Of a DNA stretch of 64,000 nt, positions 45,560-53,026 are shown in pieces. Position 1 is the first letter of the stretch. Each line of letters starts with the position of its first letter. A program made the translations under genes and the position numbers. Below the pieces are notes generated by a model. It saw only the letters and a program-made list of their open reading frames with translations, had not been told where the DNA came from and ran no database searches. Source of the DNA: Benzoatithermus sp963720725 (GTDB taxonomy: Bacteria; Pseudomonadota; Alphaproteobacteria; Geminicoccales; Geminicoccaceae); assembly GCA_963720725.1 (NCBI GenBank), contig CAVRGN010000013.1:248001-312000 (forward strand). The letters run 5' to 3'.

Positions 45560-45573
45560 TTGATCTAGATCAA
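45560..45573. promoter_or_regulatory. FNR/ANR-type box
   Basis: TTGATCTAGATCAA is an exact match to the FNR/FnrL consensus TTGAT-N4-ATCAA and is fully palindromic. It lies in the divergent gap between the di-heme peroxidase gene (start 45439, minus) and the VIT1-family gene (start 45624, plus), about 50 bases before the latter. It suggests oxygen-dependent control of one or both. Directly seen; the regulator is inferred. Confidence 0.75.
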
Positions 45574-45623
45574 CAAAGTGCCTTCGTCGGCTGGCGCGGC
45601 GCAGGCAGGCGGGGGATATCTTC

Positions 45624-46322
45624 ATGAATCCGCGGCGACATTCCGAACGACACCTCGTCGAGCGGGTCGGCTGGCTGCGTGCGGCCGTGCTCGGGGCCAA
45701 TGACGGCATCGTCTCGACGGCGAGCCTGATCGTCGGCGTTGCGGCGGGAGCGGCGGGCCGTAACGAGGTCCTGCTCGCGGGCATGGCGGGCCTGGTCGCC
45801 GGTGCCATGTCGATGGCCGCGGGTGAGTATGTCTCGGTCAGCTCGCAGTCCGACACCGAGGAGGCCGATCTCGGGCGTGAGCGCCTGGAGTTGGCCACGG
45901 ATATCGAGTCCGAACGGGTCGAGCTGGCGCAGATCTACGTCAAGCGCGGGCTCGAGCCGGGCCTGGCGCGCGAGGTCGCCCTGCAATTGATGGCCAAGGA
46001 CGCCCTGGCTGCCCACGCGCGCGACGAGCTCGGGATCTCGGCCGCGACCACCGCACGCCCGGTGCAGGCAGCGCTCACCTCGGCGGCGACCTTCACCGTG
46101 GGTGCGGCCATGCCGCTGCTGATGGTGCTGATCGCACCGCCGGATCTGCTGGTCTGGGTGGTCGCGGCCGCCTCGCTTGGATTCCTGGCCCTGCTCGGTG
46201 CGATCGGCGGGCGCACCGGTGGCGCCAATGTCTGGCGCGCGACCCTGCGGGTGACCTTCTGGGGTGCCTTGGCGATGGCGCTGACCGCCGGCATCGGCTT
46301 CCTGTTCGGCACGGTCGTCTGA
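45624..46322 (+). CDS. VIT1/CCC1-family membrane transporter
   Basis: A 232-residue membrane protein of the vacuolar iron transporter family (Fe2+/Mn2+). GWLRAAVLGANDGIVSTASL and GLVAGAMSMAAGEYVSVSSQ are the family signatures; a cytoplasmic helical hairpin with acidic residues follows (SDTEEADLGRERLELA), then three hydrophobic segments. Start ATG 45624. It sits next to peroxidase and cupredoxin genes, which fits a role in handling redox-active metal. Confidence 0.9.
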   Translation: MNPRRHSERHLVERVGWLRAAVLGANDGIVSTASLIVGVAAGAAGRNEVLLAGMAGLVAGAMSMAAGEYVSVSSQSDTEEADLGRERLELATDIESERVELAQIYVKRGLEPGLAREVALQLMAKDALAAHARDELGISAATTARPVQAALTSAATFTVGAAMPLLMVLIAPPDLLVWVVAAASLGFLALLGAIGGRTGGANVWRATLRVTFWGALAMALTAGIGFLFGTVV

Positions 46323-46464
46323 ACCGACCGGGCGCGATGCCGCCGTTGGCGCCGCGTTCCGTTCAGCGGGCGTTCAGGTCGGAAGGTCCAGATACGCGGC
46401 GACACGCTTTGCCGTGCCGACCGGGCGGCCTGAACCGGCGCGCCCCCAAGCCAAGGATACCCAA

Positions 46465-46905
46465 ATGCCCGCTCTTGCTCGCCTGCGTGCCTTCTTCCTG
46501 GCCGCCCCCATGGTCGGCCTCGCGGTCTTGCCGGCGCTCGCCGCCGCGCCGACGATCGTCAAGGTCAAGCTCGACAATACCGGCAACATGCAGATGTTGG
46601 CGGTGGATCCGGTCACGGTGCCGGCCGGCAAGGTCGAATTCGACGTCACCAACGCGTCGATGGATTCCGAGCACGAGATGATCGTGGTCAAGACCCCGCT
46701 CGCACCCACCCAGTTCCCGACCAACGCCGACCGCAGCCGGGTCGAGGAGAAGAAGTTCAAGAGCGCGAAGGAGGTCAGCGAACTCAAGCCCGGCGATTCC
46801 GGTAAGCTCGACGCGACGCTGACCCCTGGTCACTACGTCCTGTTCTGCAACGTCAAGAACCATTTCAAGGACGGCATGTACGCCGAACTCACGGTCACCG
46901 ACTAA
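46465..46905 (+). CDS. Periplasmic cupredoxin-like protein, 1
   Basis: A 146-residue exported protein: signal peptide to about residue 27, then a cupredoxin fold. Type 1 copper ligands are visible: His in SEHEMIVVKT, and Cys, His and Met in LFCNVKNHFKDGMYAEL. NTGNMQMLAVDPVTVPAGK is an early strand. It probably carries electrons or copper in the periplasm. A second, related protein is encoded convergently 64 bases downstream. Confidence 0.88.
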   Translation: MPALARLRAFFLAAPMVGLAVLPALAAAPTIVKVKLDNTGNMQMLAVDPVTVPAGKVEFDVTNASMDSEHEMIVVKTPLAPTQFPTNADRSRVEEKKFKSAKEVSELKPGDSGKLDATLTPGHYVLFCNVKNHFKDGMYAELTVTD

Positions 46906-46969
46906 GGTCCGGCCTGCGATGGCGGCGTCGGCCCGGACCCACGGGCCGGCGGCGCCGGCGACCGACCGT

Positions 46970-47461
46970 CTATTTCACGGTGAGCGCAGCCCACATCCCG
47001 GCCATGTAGTGGCCCGGAATATTGCAGATCAGCAGATAGGTGCCCGGCTTCAGGTTCAGGCGGAGCGCACCCGACTGGCCCGGCTCGAGCTCGGACACCT
47101 CGCCCAGATGCCCGGCGGCATCCTCGTCGAAGCGGCCGAATGCCTGATCGTAGGGCAGATCCTTGCCGGCCGCGGGCGCCGGCACGATGACCATCTCGTG
47201 AATCATCTCCTTCGACGCGTTCTCGACCTCGAACGCGACGTCGCCGGCGTCGACCGTACTGGGGCTGATCTTCAGGCCCATGCTCGCCCCGGCCGGGTCT
47301 CCGCCAGGGAAACCGTGCCCACTGACCGACAAGGAATCCGCACCTTTGTCCCAGAGTTCGACCTGAACCACGGGCGCGGCGGCCCGGGCTGGTCCGGCAA
47401 GCGCGGCAAGCACTGAGCCCAGCAACAGCGGCGTGACCGAACAGAACTCGAGAACGCGCAT
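46970..47461 (-). CDS. Periplasmic cupredoxin-like protein, 2
   Basis: A 163-residue exported cupredoxin. Signal peptide to about residue 28 (SVLAALAGPARAA). Copper ligands: His in EMIHEMVIVP, then Cys, His, Met in LICNIPGHYMAGMWAAL. The order and the phrase SELEPGQSGALRLNLKPGTY parallel the neighbouring cupredoxin (SELKPGDSGKLDATLTPGHY), so the two arose by duplication and inversion or by separate recruitment. ATG 47461 follows GGAGAG. Confidence 0.88.
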   Translation of the reverse strand: MRVLEFCSVTPLLLGSVLAALAGPARAAAPVVQVELWDKGADSLSVSGHGFPGGDPAGASMGLKISPSTVDAGDVAFEVENASKEMIHEMVIVPAPAAGKDLPYDQAFGRFDEDAAGHLGEVSELEPGQSGALRLNLKPGTYLLICNIPGHYMAGMWAALTVK

Positions 47462-47552
47462 CGCACTCTCCTTGCAAAGCCACCTGCGGGCCGGGACGAT
47501 GGCCGCTATGGTGCGCAACGGAGCGTGCTAGCACCGGTGAGACGGCGCCGCC

Positions 47553-48692
47553 GTGATCTGCATCAACTCTTCGACAATTCGGATCGGACAGACCGCCGTC
47601 CTGCTCGCCTGGGCCGCGCTGTCGTGGCCGGCCGCCGCGAAAGCCGGCGAGGGCGAACTGCGCCGCGGCAAGCTCTTGTTCGACCAGCCATGGCGCGTGC
47701 CGGCGGGCCAGGACCCGGTGGGGCCCTTGTTCAACGCGCGCGCCTGTGCCGACTGCCATCCGGGTGGCGGGGGTCGGGCCGACGGTCCGGCGCTGGTGCT
47801 GCGCACCGGTGGCGATCCGTTGCTGGGGCAGCAGATCCAGCCGCTGGCGATCGCGGGCCTGGTCGGCGAGGCCGTGCCGCCGCCGCTGGTCGAGATGGTG
47901 CCGGTCGGCGAGGCGCTGCTGCCGGCGGCCGTGTGGGCGGGCGAGCCGCGACTGGCCGCACGGCTGGCGCCACCCCTGCGCGGCGTCGGGCTGCTTGCGC
48001 TGATTCCCGATGCGGTGTTGCGGCGCGCCGCCGATCCGACCGACGAGGACGGCGACGGCGTATCCGGGCGGCCCGGTTCGGGCAGGTTCGGCCACAAGGC
48101 GGAGCATCCGACACTGGCTGCGGCCATCGAGGCGGCGCTGGCGGTCGACATGGGTCTGGCCACTCCGTCGCACGCCGCTCCGGCGGGCGACTGCACGGCT
48201 GCGCAGGTGGAGTGCCTGACCGCGGCGGCCAACGGCACGCCGGTGCCGGCGCGGGATATCGGGCGGCTCGCCTCGTTCGTAGCGGCGCTGCGGCCGCACC
48301 CGGCGCAAGGCCGGGAGGATGCCGGTGCGGGTCTGCTCGCGGCGGCCGGCTGCGGCGCCTGCCATGCCGGACCCTACGTGATCGCCTCCGATCCCGCGGT
48401 CACCGGGCGGCCGATCGAGACGATCGCACCCTATACCGATCTGCTGCTGCACGACCTCGGTCCGGCACTCGCCGACCCCTTCCCGTCGCCCGGGGCGGAA
48501 GCGGGCGAATGGCGCACGGCGCCGCTCTGGGGCCTGCGGCAGCGGCGCGCCCTCTTGCATGACGGGCGCGCCGGCAGCCTGCGCGAGGCGATCGCGTGGC
48601 ACGATGGCGAGGCTGCCGCCAGCCGCCGCCGCTTCCAGGCATTGGCGCCGGACGAGCAGGCGGCACTGCTGGCGTTCCTGGCCGACCTCTAG
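47553..48692 (+). CDS. DHOR/DUF1111-like di-heme c-type cytochrome
   Basis: A 379-residue exported cytochrome of the di-heme oxidoreductase (DHOR, MauG-related) type. The signal segment is TAVLLAWAALSWPAAAKAG. The first heme motif is in PLFNARACADCHPGGGG, the second in AAGCGACHAGPY. LLHDGRAGSLREAIAWHDGE near the C-terminus is a family hallmark. The GTG at 47553 overlaps a near-match to an FNR box, so the start is uncertain though no better one is visible. Function probably oxidative, substrate unknown. Confidence 0.82.
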   Translation: MICINSSTIRIGQTAVLLAWAALSWPAAAKAGEGELRRGKLLFDQPWRVPAGQDPVGPLFNARACADCHPGGGGRADGPALVLRTGGDPLLGQQIQPLAIAGLVGEAVPPPLVEMVPVGEALLPAAVWAGEPRLAARLAPPLRGVGLLALIPDAVLRRAADPTDEDGDGVSGRPGSGRFGHKAEHPTLAAAIEAALAVDMGLATPSHAAPAGDCTAAQVECLTAAANGTPVPARDIGRLASFVAALRPHPAQGREDAGAGLLAAAGCGACHAGPYVIASDPAVTGRPIETIAPYTDLLLHDLGPALADPFPSPGAEAGEWRTAPLWGLRQRRALLHDGRAGSLREAIAWHDGEAAASRRRFQALAPDEQAALLAFLADL

Positions 48693-49363
48693 CGAAGCCT
48701 AGACGGGCGCGCGGCTGGAGCGCCCGGCGGCCGAACGCGGAGCGGCGCAGGGCCGGGTCGGCGGCGATGTAGGCGCTGACCCGCTCGTCGGCGCCCTCGG
48801 CCGCGATGTCGGCGATCTCCGAACGAGTTCAGGCGCAGGTCCGTCATCAGCTCCCGGTCGGAGTAGGTGGCGAGCTCGGCCTGCATCTGCCGGTGGGCAC
48901 GACGCCAGACCAGTGCCACGCGGGCGCGGCGACCCGGCTCGGACTCGCGAACCGCAGCGACGACGGGTGCGAACAGCTCTTGCACCCGGCGGCCCAGCCA
49001 CTGCCCGAACCCGGACATGGTCTCGGCGCGCAGGCGATGCGCCTCGGCCAGGTAGCGATCGAGATCGTTGCTGTAGGTCAGGGTCTCGGTCTGGCGCACG
49101 CTCATGCGCTCGAGCGCGGCGAACGCCCGATCGGCGAAGGTCGGGCGGTCGTGGCGGGCGGCGTGGACCCGCGCCACGACGTCCGCGAGCGGCACGCCCG
49201 CGGCTCCCATCCGGGCGCCCTGCCGCGCAACGGCGCGGATATCCTCCCTTGCCACTCCCAGATCGGCGAGTGAGCGGGGGCCGAGACGCGACAGAGCGCC
49301 CCGAATCGCCGCCTGACGGCGGAAGGTCGCGATTTCGTCGGTGACTCGGTGCAGCAAATTCAT
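48689..49363 (-). CDS. DUF1127-type protein with two copies of the motif, frameshifted near the end
   Basis: From ATG 49363. The N-terminus has a DUF1127-like helix pair (ALSRLGPRSLADLGVARED). About 120 residues later a second one begins (TYSDRELMTDLRLN). One extra base near 48821 then breaks the frame; removing it gives RSEIADIAAEGADERVSAYI, a normal DUF1127 ending. As written the frame runs to 48689 with a spurious Arg/Pro-rich tail. DUF1127 proteins are small regulators in alphaproteobacteria, some binding RNA. The middle part (LDRYLAEAHRLRAETMSGFG) is helical and unassigned. Confidence 0.55.
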   Translation of the reverse strand: MNLLHRVTDEIATFRRQAAIRGALSRLGPRSLADLGVAREDIRAVARQGARMGAAGVPLADVVARVHAARHDRPTFADRAFAALERMSVRQTETLTYSNDLDRYLAEAHRLRAETMSGFGQWLGRRVQELFAPVVAAVRESEPGRRARVALVWRRAHRQMQAELATYSDRELMTDLRLNSFGDRRHRGRGRRRAGQRLHRRRPGPAPLRVRPPGAPAARPSRLR

Positions 49364-49508
49364 GGCACCGTTCTCCATTCCGGGCCGGCAACGGCGGGGT
49401 CGTATCCCGCGCGAGGCCGGCGCATGATGACCGACCTCCCCAATCCGACAGGCCTCTACCGGGCCCACGGCAGATCATGTGGCGCAGCCGCCGCGTTGCA
49501 CCACCACC

Positions 49509-49600
49509 CATGCTGCATCGCAGCGTTGCAGAAATGGAATGCTAATATAAGCCTGTTTTCATCGATTTCTCAGGCCAGCAATCATGCTGCATCGCAGCGT
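49509..49600. promoter_or_regulatory. Two identical palindromic operator-like repeats (CTGC-N3-GCAG)
   Basis: An 18-base sequence, CATGCTGCATCGCAGCGT, occurs at 49509-49526 and again at 49583-49600. Each contains the palindrome CTGCATCGCAG, which fits CTGC-N3-GCAG, the site reported for the polyhydroxyalkanoate regulator PhaR in related bacteria. An AT-rich segment between the copies could hold the minus-strand promoter of the DUF1127-type gene starting at 49363. The repeat is directly visible; the regulator is inferred. Confidence 0.5.
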
Positions 49601-49621
49601 GAGATAGGCAGAGGGCTCCGG

Positions 49622-51727
49622 TCACTCCGCGGCCGGCGCCTGCCGCATCGTCATCGCCTGCTGGGCCGCGGCAGCCGTGGCATCGCCTTCTCCGGCCACC
49701 GAGACCGTGGGCACCGCCATCTTGATGCCGTTCTCGGCCAGCGCGCGCTTGATCCGGTCGTAGGCGGCGCGGCGGACCGCGAACTGACCGCCGGGCCGGG
49801 CCTTGAACTTGACCCGGACCTGCATGGCGAAGTCGTTCATCGCCGCGACGCCCTGCGACTTGATCGGTTCCAGGATCCCCTTGGCCAGCTCGGGATCCGC
49901 CATGATCCCGGCGCTGACCTGCTTCACGATCTTCTTGACCTTGGCGATGTCGGTGTCGAACGGCACGTTGAAGGTGAGCTTGTCGATGACCCAGTCGCGG
50001 CTGAGGTTCTGAACCGCGCCGAGATTGCCGAACGGCACGGTGAACAGAGGCCCGCGGTGGTGGCGCAGGCGGACCGAGCGCAGCGAGAAGCCCTCGACCG
50101 TGCCGCGAAAATTGCCGCTGACGATGTACTCGCCGACCCGGAAGGCGTCGTCGAGCAGGTAGAACATGCCGGAGATGATGTCCCGGACCAGGGTCTGCGA
50201 GCCGAAGCCGATGGCGACGCCGATCACGCCGGCGCCGGCGACCAGCGGCCCGATCTGCACGCCCAGCGCCGACAGCGCCATCAGGATCGCCAGCACCGCG
50301 AGCACGGCGAACAGGGCGATGCGCAGGATCGGCAGGAGCGTGCGCAGGCGCGCGCGACGCCGCTCCTCCTCGGGCGCCAGATCGGAGACGGTCTCGGGGC
50401 CATGGGCGTCCGGCGAGCCCGAGAGGGCAATGTGACGGTCGATCGCGGTGCTGGCGAGCTTCCACAGCAGGTCGGCGACCAGGAGGATCACCAGGGCATG
50501 CAGCGCGCCCCGGGCCAGGCGGGCGACGGGGTCGTTCTGGTCGGTGAGGGCGCCGTAGTCGAGGTCCCAGCCCCAGGCGAGCAGCCACAGAGCGCTCATG
50601 ATCAGGAGGAAGCGCAGCGCCCGGTCGAGCAGGACGGCCCCGGCCGGTAGCGGTTCCCGCTCCCCGACGGCCGCGGCATCGCCGGGACGGTAGAGGTGCG
50701 CCACTGCCCGCTTGGACGCACGCAGCGCCAGGGGCAGGAGCAGGGCCACGACGAGGAGCCACATGAGCGGCCGCGGGCCCAGGATCCAGGTGGCGTAGAC
50801 CGCCACGACAGCGGCGAAGGCCAGCAGGCGCTCGGCCGTGGTGGCCGGCGCGCGCCAGACCAGGTGCAGGGCGATTGCGAGCAGGCCGATGCCGAGCAGG
50901 TAGGCGAGGATCTGGACGGTGGGCTCGTCGGCGCCGAAGCGGCGCAGGAGCTGGATGGTGACGAAGCCGAAGGCGTACCAGCCGACGAAGGCGATGCCGG
51001 CGCGATACCACAGCCGTGCCGCCGGATCGCCCATGGGCACCACGCGGAACCGCGGCTGCCGTGGCGCGAACAGGAAGCGCGCCACCACCATGGCGACGCG
51101 CAGGACCAGAAAGGCCAGCAGGTAGCCGAGCAACAGCGCGCGCAGGCTGGGCGGCCAGGACAAGGCCAGGAAGGCGCCGATGCTGCCCAGCGCGAACGCC
51201 AGCACCCAGGCGATGCCATAGCCGAGCCGGGCCAGCACCACGCGCACCCGCGCCCGCGGCGCGTCCAATGGCGAGGCGGCGATCCGCGCGCGCAGAGCCG
51301 TGGTGGCGCGCCAGAACAGACGCTCGCAGCCATAGCCAAGGCCCACGAAGGCCACGAGCAGCAGCAGCACCCGGACCCAGCCGCTGGCCTCGAGATCGGC
51401 GAACAGGCGCGCTTCGGCTGCCAGCAAGTCGCCCGGCATGTTGGGCACGGCAGCGGCCAGCGCCTCCAGGCGGAGCCTGAGCGCGGCGAGGCGGTCCTCG
51501 AAGTAGGTGGCGGCCTCCGTCTCCAGGGACGGCGCCGTGGCCGCCGCCGGCGCCTCCGCGGCCGGCGACCGGATCTCCCGGGCGATCCAGCTCTTGACCA
51601 CGGGGTCGGCCAGGAGCTGGAGCAGGGACTTGACCTGCTCGGGCGTCGGTTCCGTCGCCGGCTGGGCCGCGAGCGGGCCGGCCGCGAGGCCGGCGAGGCA
51701 GAAGATCGCCAACAGGAACTGACGCAT
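49622..51727 (-). CDS. MscS-family mechanosensitive channel (large)
   Basis: A 701-residue inner-membrane channel. Signal peptide (LLAIFCLAGLAAGPLAAQ), a periplasmic helical region, about ten hydrophobic segments, and the C-terminal MscS core: pore helix VAGAGVIGVAIGFGSQTLVR, then the beta domain (FRVGEYIVSGNFRGTVEGFS) and the soluble vestibule. It opens under membrane tension to release solutes. ATG 51727 gives a proper signal peptide. Confidence 0.92.
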   Translation of the reverse strand: MRQFLLAIFCLAGLAAGPLAAQPATEPTPEQVKSLLQLLADPVVKSWIAREIRSPAAEAPAAATAPSLETEAATYFEDRLAALRLRLEALAAAVPNMPGDLLAAEARLFADLEASGWVRVLLLLVAFVGLGYGCERLFWRATTALRARIAASPLDAPRARVRVVLARLGYGIAWVLAFALGSIGAFLALSWPPSLRALLLGYLLAFLVLRVAMVVARFLFAPRQPRFRVVPMGDPAARLWYRAGIAFVGWYAFGFVTIQLLRRFGADEPTVQILAYLLGIGLLAIALHLVWRAPATTAERLLAFAAVVAVYATWILGPRPLMWLLVVALLLPLALRASKRAVAHLYRPGDAAAVGEREPLPAGAVLLDRALRFLLIMSALWLLAWGWDLDYGALTDQNDPVARLARGALHALVILLVADLLWKLASTAIDRHIALSGSPDAHGPETVSDLAPEEERRRARLRTLLPILRIALFAVLAVLAILMALSALGVQIGPLVAGAGVIGVAIGFGSQTLVRDIISGMFYLLDDAFRVGEYIVSGNFRGTVEGFSLRSVRLRHHRGPLFTVPFGNLGAVQNLSRDWVIDKLTFNVPFDTDIAKVKKIVKQVSAGIMADPELAKGILEPIKSQGVAAMNDFAMQVRVKFKARPGGQFAVRRAAYDRIKRALAENGIKMAVPTVSVAGEGDATAAAAQQAMTMRQAPAAE

Positions 51728-51764
51728 GCGAGGAGTACCCCGGGGCAGGATCGCGGGTGCGGTT

Positions 51765-52328
51765 CTAGCGCCTCGTCGGCCCACTGCCGAGTTCGCGCCG
51801 GCGCAGCAGCACGTAGAGGGCGCCGTCGCCGCCATGATGGAGCTGCGCCTGCACGAAACTCAGCACCCTGGCGCGGTTGGGCGCGGCCTCCAGCCAGTGC
51901 GGGGTCATCGCGCGCAAGGTGCCGCCGGTGCGCAGGCCGCGCCCGGTGATCACGAGCACGCAGCGGTTGCCCCGCGCCTGGGCGGTGGCGAGGAACGCGG
52001 CGAGCCGGGCGTAGGCCTCGGCCTGGGTGAGCCCGTGGAGGTCGAGCCGGGCGTCGATCGGGTAGCTGCCGCGGCGCAGCTTGAGCCAGGAGCGGCGGTC
52101 GAGATCGACCGGCCCGCCGGGGTCGAGGCGCCGGGCTACCGGTTGCGGCGGCGGAATCCTGGCGGCGACGCCCGTTGCGGGCGGTCCTGGCGGCAGGGAT
52201 GCGGCCGGCGCGGCCACGGGCGCTGCGGGCGGCGATTGCGCCGGCTCGCCGTGCAGCGGAGCGGCGTCCCGAACCGCGTGGTGCCAGAGCGCCAGCTCGT
52301 CGTGGGTCACGCCGCGCTGGCGCCGCAT
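51765..52328 (-). CDS. Smr/MutS2-domain protein
   Basis: A 187-residue protein whose C-terminal half is an Smr domain: ARLDLHGLTQAEAYARLAAF and CVLVITGRGLRTGGTLRAM. The LDxHG and TGxG motifs form the nuclease-like core. The N-terminal half is Pro/Ala-rich. Free-standing Smr proteins are common in alphaproteobacteria; RNA or DNA nicking has been shown for some. It is downstream of lutC with an 18-base gap. Confidence 0.9.
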   Translation of the reverse strand: MRRQRGVTHDELALWHHAVRDAAPLHGEPAQSPPAAPVAAPAASLPPGPPATGVAARIPPPQPVARRLDPGGPVDLDRRSWLKLRRGSYPIDARLDLHGLTQAEAYARLAAFLATAQARGNRCVLVITGRGLRTGGTLRAMTPHWLEAAPNRARVLSFVQAQLHHGGDGALYVLLRRRELGSGPTRR

Positions 52329-52345
52329 CGTCCGGTGTCGCCCGA

Positions 52346-53026
52346 TCAGGCGTCGAGCCGCTCGACGATCAGCACCAGGAGCCGCTTCGGCCCGTGTGCG
52401 CCCAGCTCGAGCTTCTGGGCGATGTCGGCGGTGCGCGACGGACCGGTGACGAAGTTGACCGAGCGCGGCACCCCGCCCGGCATGGCGCGGATCGACTCCC
52501 AGGCGTCCTCGTAGCTGGGCTCGATCCAGTCGGCGGCGACCACGACCACGCTGGTCTCGGGCAGGTAGGCCAGCAGCGTCGGTCGCTCGGGCGCCGAGGC
52601 CAGCACCAGCGTGCCGGTCTCGGCGACCCCGGCCACGGCCAGGGTGACGCCGACCGCATCCGCGTCGACCGCGGTGCCGCGCCGCACCCGTAGGAGTGGC
52701 TGGCTGTCCCAGTTCGCCCGCTCGAGCAGCGGCTCGGGCGCCAAGACCACGCGCTGCGGCAGGTTGTGCTCGCGCAGATATCCGGTGACCGCCGCCGGCA
52801 CGTCGTCGATGGTGGCGAGCCGGCGCACGTCGGTCATGACCGCCATCGCCAGCTCGGCGAACAGCTGGACGCGCGCCTCCCGGTCGCGCTGCCCGCGTGC
52901 CGGCACGAGATTGCGGGGATGTCCCTCCAGGCGGGCCGCGACGGCGCTCTGGGCCGCGGCCTCTTCTTCGGCCGTCCGCGGCAGGGCCAGGCGAATGCGG
53001 CCCAGGACCGCGTCTCGGGCGCTCAC
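52346..53026 (-). CDS. lutC: L-lactate utilisation protein LutC
   Basis: A 226-residue LUD-domain protein (LutC/YkgG). AGVAETGTLVLASAPERPTL and YLPETSVVVVAADWIEPSY are typical, as is NFVTGPSRTADIAQKLELGA near the C-terminus. The GTG at 53026 overlaps the lutB stop by 4 bases. LutABC together oxidise L-lactate to pyruvate. Confidence 0.92.
   Translation of the reverse strand: MSARDAVLGRIRLALPRTAEEEAAAQSAVAARLEGHPRNLVPARGQRDREARVQLFAELAMAVMTDVRRLATIDDVPAAVTGYLREHNLPQRVVLAPEPLLERANWDSQPLLRVRRGTAVDADAVGVTLAVAGVAETGTLVLASAPERPTLLAYLPETSVVVVAADWIEPSYEDAWESIRAMPGGVPRSVNFVTGPSRTADIAQKLELGAHGPKRLLVLIVERLDA

Noticed and set aside
47553..47566. Second FNR box (GTGATCTGCATCAA)
   Set aside because: It has one mismatch and overlaps the apparent start codon of the DHOR gene, so it is mentioned with the exact box but not listed as a separate site.
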